This document shows positions 10,734 to 13,610 of a stretch of 13,610 bases of DNA, in pieces. The position numbers and the translations under genes are program-made. Source of the stretch: an uncultured Bacilli bacterium (GTDB lineage Bacteria > Bacillota_I > Bacilli_A > RF39 > UBA660); the NCBI GenBank assembly GCA_948543905.1, contig CAOVIS010000018.1, forward strand, positions 1 to 13,610. The letters are read 5' to 3'. The notes beneath the pieces are model-generated. The model ran no database searches. It saw only the letters and a program-made list of their open reading frames with translations, and had not been told where the DNA came from. Position 1 is the stretch's first letter, and each line of letters begins with the position of its first letter.

Positions 10734-13260
10734 ATTCCGTTCTAAGGGCTTCAACAGGATCTTTTTTACTAGCCATTTTAGCAGGTATCAAACCTGCAAT
10801 AACGGTAAGTAGCATACTAATTAATACAAGTACTATTCCTCCAACAATTGGAAGACGAGAAATATTACTTACATTAGTAATGTTTTTAATAATGCTATTA
10901 ATTGGAATATTAAGTAAAATCGTCACAACAATTCCAAGTATTCCTGCCGTAGCTCCTATTATCAATGTTTCTGCATTAAAGACTCTTGAAATATCCTTTT
11001 TACTAGCTCCTATACTTCTTAGAATTCCTATCTCTTTAATTCTCTCTAATACTGAAATATAAGTAATAATACCGATCATAATTGATGATACTACAAGAGA
11101 AATACTAACAAAAGCCATTAACACATAACTTATAATGTTAATAATATTAGAAACTCTACTCATCATAACCGCAATAAAATCACTATAGCTAATTTGATAT
11201 TCTTCCGAAACATTATCATTATATTCTTTTATAAAATCTGCTAAATTCTCTTTAGCATCAAAACTCTTAGCATAAATATTAATTTTACTGGGTTTATCTA
11301 AATCAACTATTCCTAGTTTTTTTAAATTGTTTTGATATGTTGCTCCCATTAATTCTTCTTTTTGAGCTCCACTTAAAGTTGCTAAGTAAGCCAAATTTTC
11401 AGAACTTAAATTATTCATATCAAAATTTGCAAATTTAGTTCCTGTCAATACATTTATTTCTTTATTCTTTAATTGCTCCTTAGCTATTTCAGTATTGTTT
11501 ATTTTTTCAATAACATGCTTAGTCAAAGCTTCTGTATATAAAATGCCACCATAGGTATCGCTTGTTACTGTATCATCTTTAGCCTTTATAATACCGACAA
11601 CTTTAAGTTCTAGGGCTTTATCTAACATCTTATTTAAATAAACTTCATAATCTTGTGTAGTTCTTTTATCAATCCAGTGATTATTTTCTTTTACATAATA
11701 ATCAGTATTAAGTAAAACCTTAAACCTTGTGTTTATTAATTCTTCATAAGTATATTCTTGCACTGGTAACTCTTCAACTTTACCGCCGTCCATTACTGTG
11801 TTATACTTTTTAACTAATTCATCACTATCAAGTAAACCAATCGCATACAAAGCATAATCACTAATACAATTATTTTTATTAACAAGAAGTACTACTTCAT
11901 TATAATTTGTAGGAAGTGTTCCTGATACTATATCATATTGTTCTTTTATCAGTTCTTCGTTATTTAGCATTTCACTAAATGCCTTATAAGAAGTTGACTC
12001 GCCACCAATTAACTCACCCATGTTATTCATTTTATCAATATTTAATTTTGCAATTATTTGATCAGGATTAACAAGAGTATAGCCATTATTAATTGGTTTA
12101 TAAATATTTAAATCTAAATTATATCCATATTGAATGGCACTAGTATCATTCTCCCATTTAGCGGTATTTTCCATTAAATATTTTTTAAAAGCTTCTAAAT
12201 TATTAGACTTAGCACCTTTACTCATAAGCGATAACATATTACTAGTTATATTTTCTGAATGTATTTTATTATCGTTATAATTTTTAGATTCCATTTGACC
12301 CATCGCTGCCTCTAACAATGCTGCTGTATCCATAGTTGTTTCTTGAAGAGTTATTGGGTAACTTGATAATGTATCTTCTTCTACTTTATTTATATATGTT
12401 TGCATCCCATTAGATAAAGATAAAATAAGAGCAATTCCAATAATACCAATTGAACCAGCAAAAGCAGTTAAAAGTGTTCTCCCTTTTTTAGTCAACAAGT
12501 TATTCAAACTAAGCGCAAAAGCAGTTGTAAATCTCATATTAGTTTTGCCAATTTTTTTATTTGTCTCAATTTCTTCCTCTTTATTATAAGGGTTAGTATC
12601 ATCTGTTACCTTTCCATCTAGTAATCTTATAATTCTAGTTGAATATTCCTCTGCTAAGTCTGGGTTATGCGTAACCATAATAACTAACTTTGTTTTAGAA
12701 ATTTCTTTTAACATCTCCATAATTTGTACGCTAGTTTTTGAGTCAAGTGCCCCAGTAGGTTCATCAGCGAGTAATATATCAGGATTTCCAACCAATGCTC
12801 TAGCAATTGCCACTCTCTGCATTTGCCCACCACTCATTTGATTAGGCTTTTTATGAATCTGATCTCCAAGACCTACATCTTTTAAAGCTTTAATTGCTCT
12901 TTTTCTTCTTTCACCTTTACTAATACCAGCTAAAGTAAGTGCAAGTTCAACATTTTGTAACACAGTTTGATGGGGGATTAAATTATAATTTTGAAATACA
13001 AACCCAACTCTATGATTTCGATAATTGTCCCAATCTTTATCTTTAAAGTTTTTAGTTGATTTCCCATTTATAATAAGATCTCCAGAAGTGTATTGATCTA
13101 GCCCTCCAATAATATTTAAAAGTGTCGTTTTACCACATCCACTTTGTCCCAAAATACTTACAAATTCTGCTTCGCGAAACTTAAGATTAATCCCTTTTAA
13201 AGCTTCAACACTATTAGTACCAGTAAGATATTTCTTTGTAATTTTTTTAAGTTCTAACAT
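10732..13260 (-). CDS. ABC transporter, ATPase fused to FtsX-type permease (MacB/LolD-like)
   Basis: A single 842-residue protein joins an ATP-binding domain (about 1-225) to a permease. The ATPase has Walker A GQSGCGKT (38-45), Q-loop Gln90, signature MSGGQ (142-146), Walker B DILLADE with Glu167, D-loop ALD and H-loop His198; it is of the MacB/LolD class. The permease has a first membrane helix at about 262-285, a ~400-residue extracytoplasmic domain, then three C-terminal helices (VLMAFVSISLVVSSIMIGII; LIIGATAGILGIVVTILL; LPIVGGIVLVLISMLLTV). It ends KMASKKDPVEALRTE, the FtsX-family end motif. Such mechanotransmitting transporters act in peptide export, antimicrobial peptide defence or cell-wall processes; the substrate is not visible. 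No two-component system is adjacent. AAAGGAA precedes the ATG at 13260. Confidence 0.93.
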   Translation of the reverse strand: MLELKKITKKYLTGTNSVEALKGINLKFREAEFVSILGQSGCGKTTLLNIIGGLDQYTSGDLIINGKSTKNFKDKDWDNYRNHRVGFVFQNYNLIPHQTVLQNVELALTLAGISKGERRKRAIKALKDVGLGDQIHKKPNQMSGGQMQRVAIARALVGNPDILLADEPTGALDSKTSVQIMEMLKEISKTKLVIMVTHNPDLAEEYSTRIIRLLDGKVTDDTNPYNKEEEIETNKKIGKTNMRFTTAFALSLNNLLTKKGRTLLTAFAGSIGIIGIALILSLSNGMQTYINKVEEDTLSSYPITLQETTMDTAALLEAAMGQMESKNYNDNKIHSENITSNMLSLMSKGAKSNNLEAFKKYLMENTAKWENDTSAIQYGYNLDLNIYKPINNGYTLVNPDQIIAKLNIDKMNNMGELIGGESTSYKAFSEMLNNEELIKEQYDIVSGTLPTNYNEVVLLVNKNNCISDYALYAIGLLDSDELVKKYNTVMDGGKVEELPVQEYTYEELINTRFKVLLNTDYYVKENNHWIDKRTTQDYEVYLNKMLDKALELKVVGIIKAKDDTVTSDTYGGILYTEALTKHVIEKINNTEIAKEQLKNKEINVLTGTKFANFDMNNLSSENLAYLATLSGAQKEELMGATYQNNLKKLGIVDLDKPSKINIYAKSFDAKENLADFIKEYNDNVSEEYQISYSDFIAVMMSRVSNIINIISYVLMAFVSISLVVSSIMIGIITYISVLERIKEIGILRSIGASKKDISRVFNAETLIIGATAGILGIVVTILLNIPINSIIKNITNVSNISRLPIVGGIVLVLISMLLTVIAGLIPAKMASKKDPVEALRTE

Positions 13261-13312
13261 ATTTTTCCTTTCTCTTCAAAATTAAGTATTTAAACTAACT
13301 TTGATATATAAA

Positions 13313-13341
13313 ATTATATGATTTTTAAAGTTTCAAGTCAA
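13313..13341 (-). promoter_or_regulatory. Promoter of the ABC transporter gene
   Basis: On the minus strand TTGACT (13341-13336), a 17-bp spacer and TATAAT (13318-13313), about 50 bp upstream of the start codon. Confidence 0.75.
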
Positions 13342-13479
13342 GATATTATCTAACTTTTGATATGTCGAATATTGATAAGTTTTGCTGTTGTTTGTCGAGT
13401 CGTTTGAATTTTATTTTTCCTTTCTTTACAACACTTGAGAAAACAATTGACAAGATTATATTAAATACCTTTTAAAGAC

Positions 13480-13522
13480 TAAATGCAATACTTCTTTTTT
13501 TATTTATATTAAATTGCATTTA
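13480..13522. repeat. 10-bp perfect inverted repeat
   Basis: TAAATGCAAT (13480-13489) and ATTGCATTTA (13513-13522) are perfect complements separated by 23 AT-rich bases. It could be an operator pair or a long-loop hairpin; no T tract follows the second arm, so it is not a standard terminator. Confidence 0.5.
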
Positions 13523-13553
13523 CCTCTTTAAGTAATGTTAAAATCCTTCTTTT

Positions 13554-13582
13554 TTGACACAAACAACTATTTATGATATAAT
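13554..13582 (+). promoter_or_regulatory. Consensus promoter for a gene starting at the right edge
   Basis: TTGACA (13554-13559), a 17-bp spacer and TATAAT (13577-13582), with TGA extending the -10. A ribosome binding site (AAAAAGGGGG ending at 13601) follows, so a plus-strand gene probably begins at or just beyond 13609. Confidence 0.85.
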
Positions 13583-13610
13583 AAGCTGCATAAAAAGGGG
13601 GAATCTATAT

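Larger units (their letters stand above)
13261..13610. other. 350-bp right-end region without a gene
   Basis: No open frame of note. It holds the ABC gene promoter (13313-13341, minus), two TGTCGA sites 30 bp apart (13363 and 13393), a second copy of the 13-base ABC-gene ribosome-binding-site block (13413-13425), a 10-bp inverted repeat (13480-13522), and a consensus promoter (13554-13582, plus) with a ribosome binding site at 13597-13601. The last bases, ATCTATAT, may run into an ATG at the edge. Confidence 0.75.

Noticed and set aside
10880..11062. Plus-strand hydrophobic frame of 60 codons, possibly expressed from the orphan promoter
   Set aside because: It is the complement of membrane helices of the ABC permease, which makes it hydrophobic by chance; no ribosome binding site was seen.
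13345..13412. Tiny minus-strand frame beginning ATA after the second AAAGGAAAAAT block
   Set aside because: No accepted start codon and about 22 codons; chance is the simpler explanation.
1..13610. tRNA or rRNA genes, CRISPR arrays, insertion sequences or prophage genes
   Set aside because: No cloverleaf-type sequence, regular spaced repeats, transposase or phage structural gene was found by reading both strands.

Overview
The window is AT-rich, densely packed bacterial DNA of Firmicutes (Bacilli) type. The evidence is AGGAGG-like ribosome binding sites, TTGACA/TATAAT promoters with frequent TGn extended -10 elements, an L10-type ribosomal leader, and MurT/GatD and t6A gene clusters of Gram-positive type. 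TGA is used as a stop (end of tsaB) and Trp is encoded by TGG, so the Mycoplasma code is not in use. A gut-type, small-genome member of the Bacilli (RF39- or Erysipelotrichia-like) fits, but the exact lineage is inference.

Layout. 1-1113 (-): 5' part of glmS, running off the left edge. 1220-3525 (+): a small nucleoside-deoxyribosyltransferase-like protein, then murT and gatD, ending in a terminator. 3578-3778 (-): a 66-aa ribbon-helix-helix-like protein with two palindromes upstream. 3938-6531 (+): tsaE, tsaB, rimI and tsaD, the t6A tRNA-modification set plus the N-terminal acetyltransferase usually found with it. 6557-7012 (-): a regulator with two HTH domains and a 20-bp-period direct repeat at its promoter. 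7360-8707 (+): rplK-rplA behind an L1-binding leader that resembles the 23S rRNA L1 site. 8697-9770 (+): a consensus promoter inside the rplA stop region, an L10 leader with attenuator, rplJ, rplL and a strong terminator. 9851-10521 (+): two small single-pass membrane proteins. 10732-13260 (-): a MacB/LolD-type ABC ATPase fused to an FtsX-type permease. 13261-13610: a non-coding stretch with two good promoters, one for the ABC gene and one for a gene beginning at or just past the right edge.

How the genes relate. GlmS makes glucosamine-6-phosphate for cell-wall precursors, and MurT/GatD in the Gram-positive pathway amidates the D-Glu of lipid II, so the left part is linked to the cell envelope. 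The middle is translation: t6A synthesis and ribosomal stalk proteins L11, L1, L10 and L12, with two autogenous RNA control sites readable in the sequence. The right part is membrane-associated.

The most unusual observation is that GatD keeps its family scaffold but has lost both the nucleophilic Cys (Thr90 there) and the catalytic His (Ile172 there). MurT next to it is also changed in its C-terminal DUF1727 motif. Other points are a ~55-residue acidic C-terminal extension on L11, the tandem-HTH regulator with its repeat operator, and an orphan near-consensus promoter pointing into the 3' end of the ABC transporter gene.
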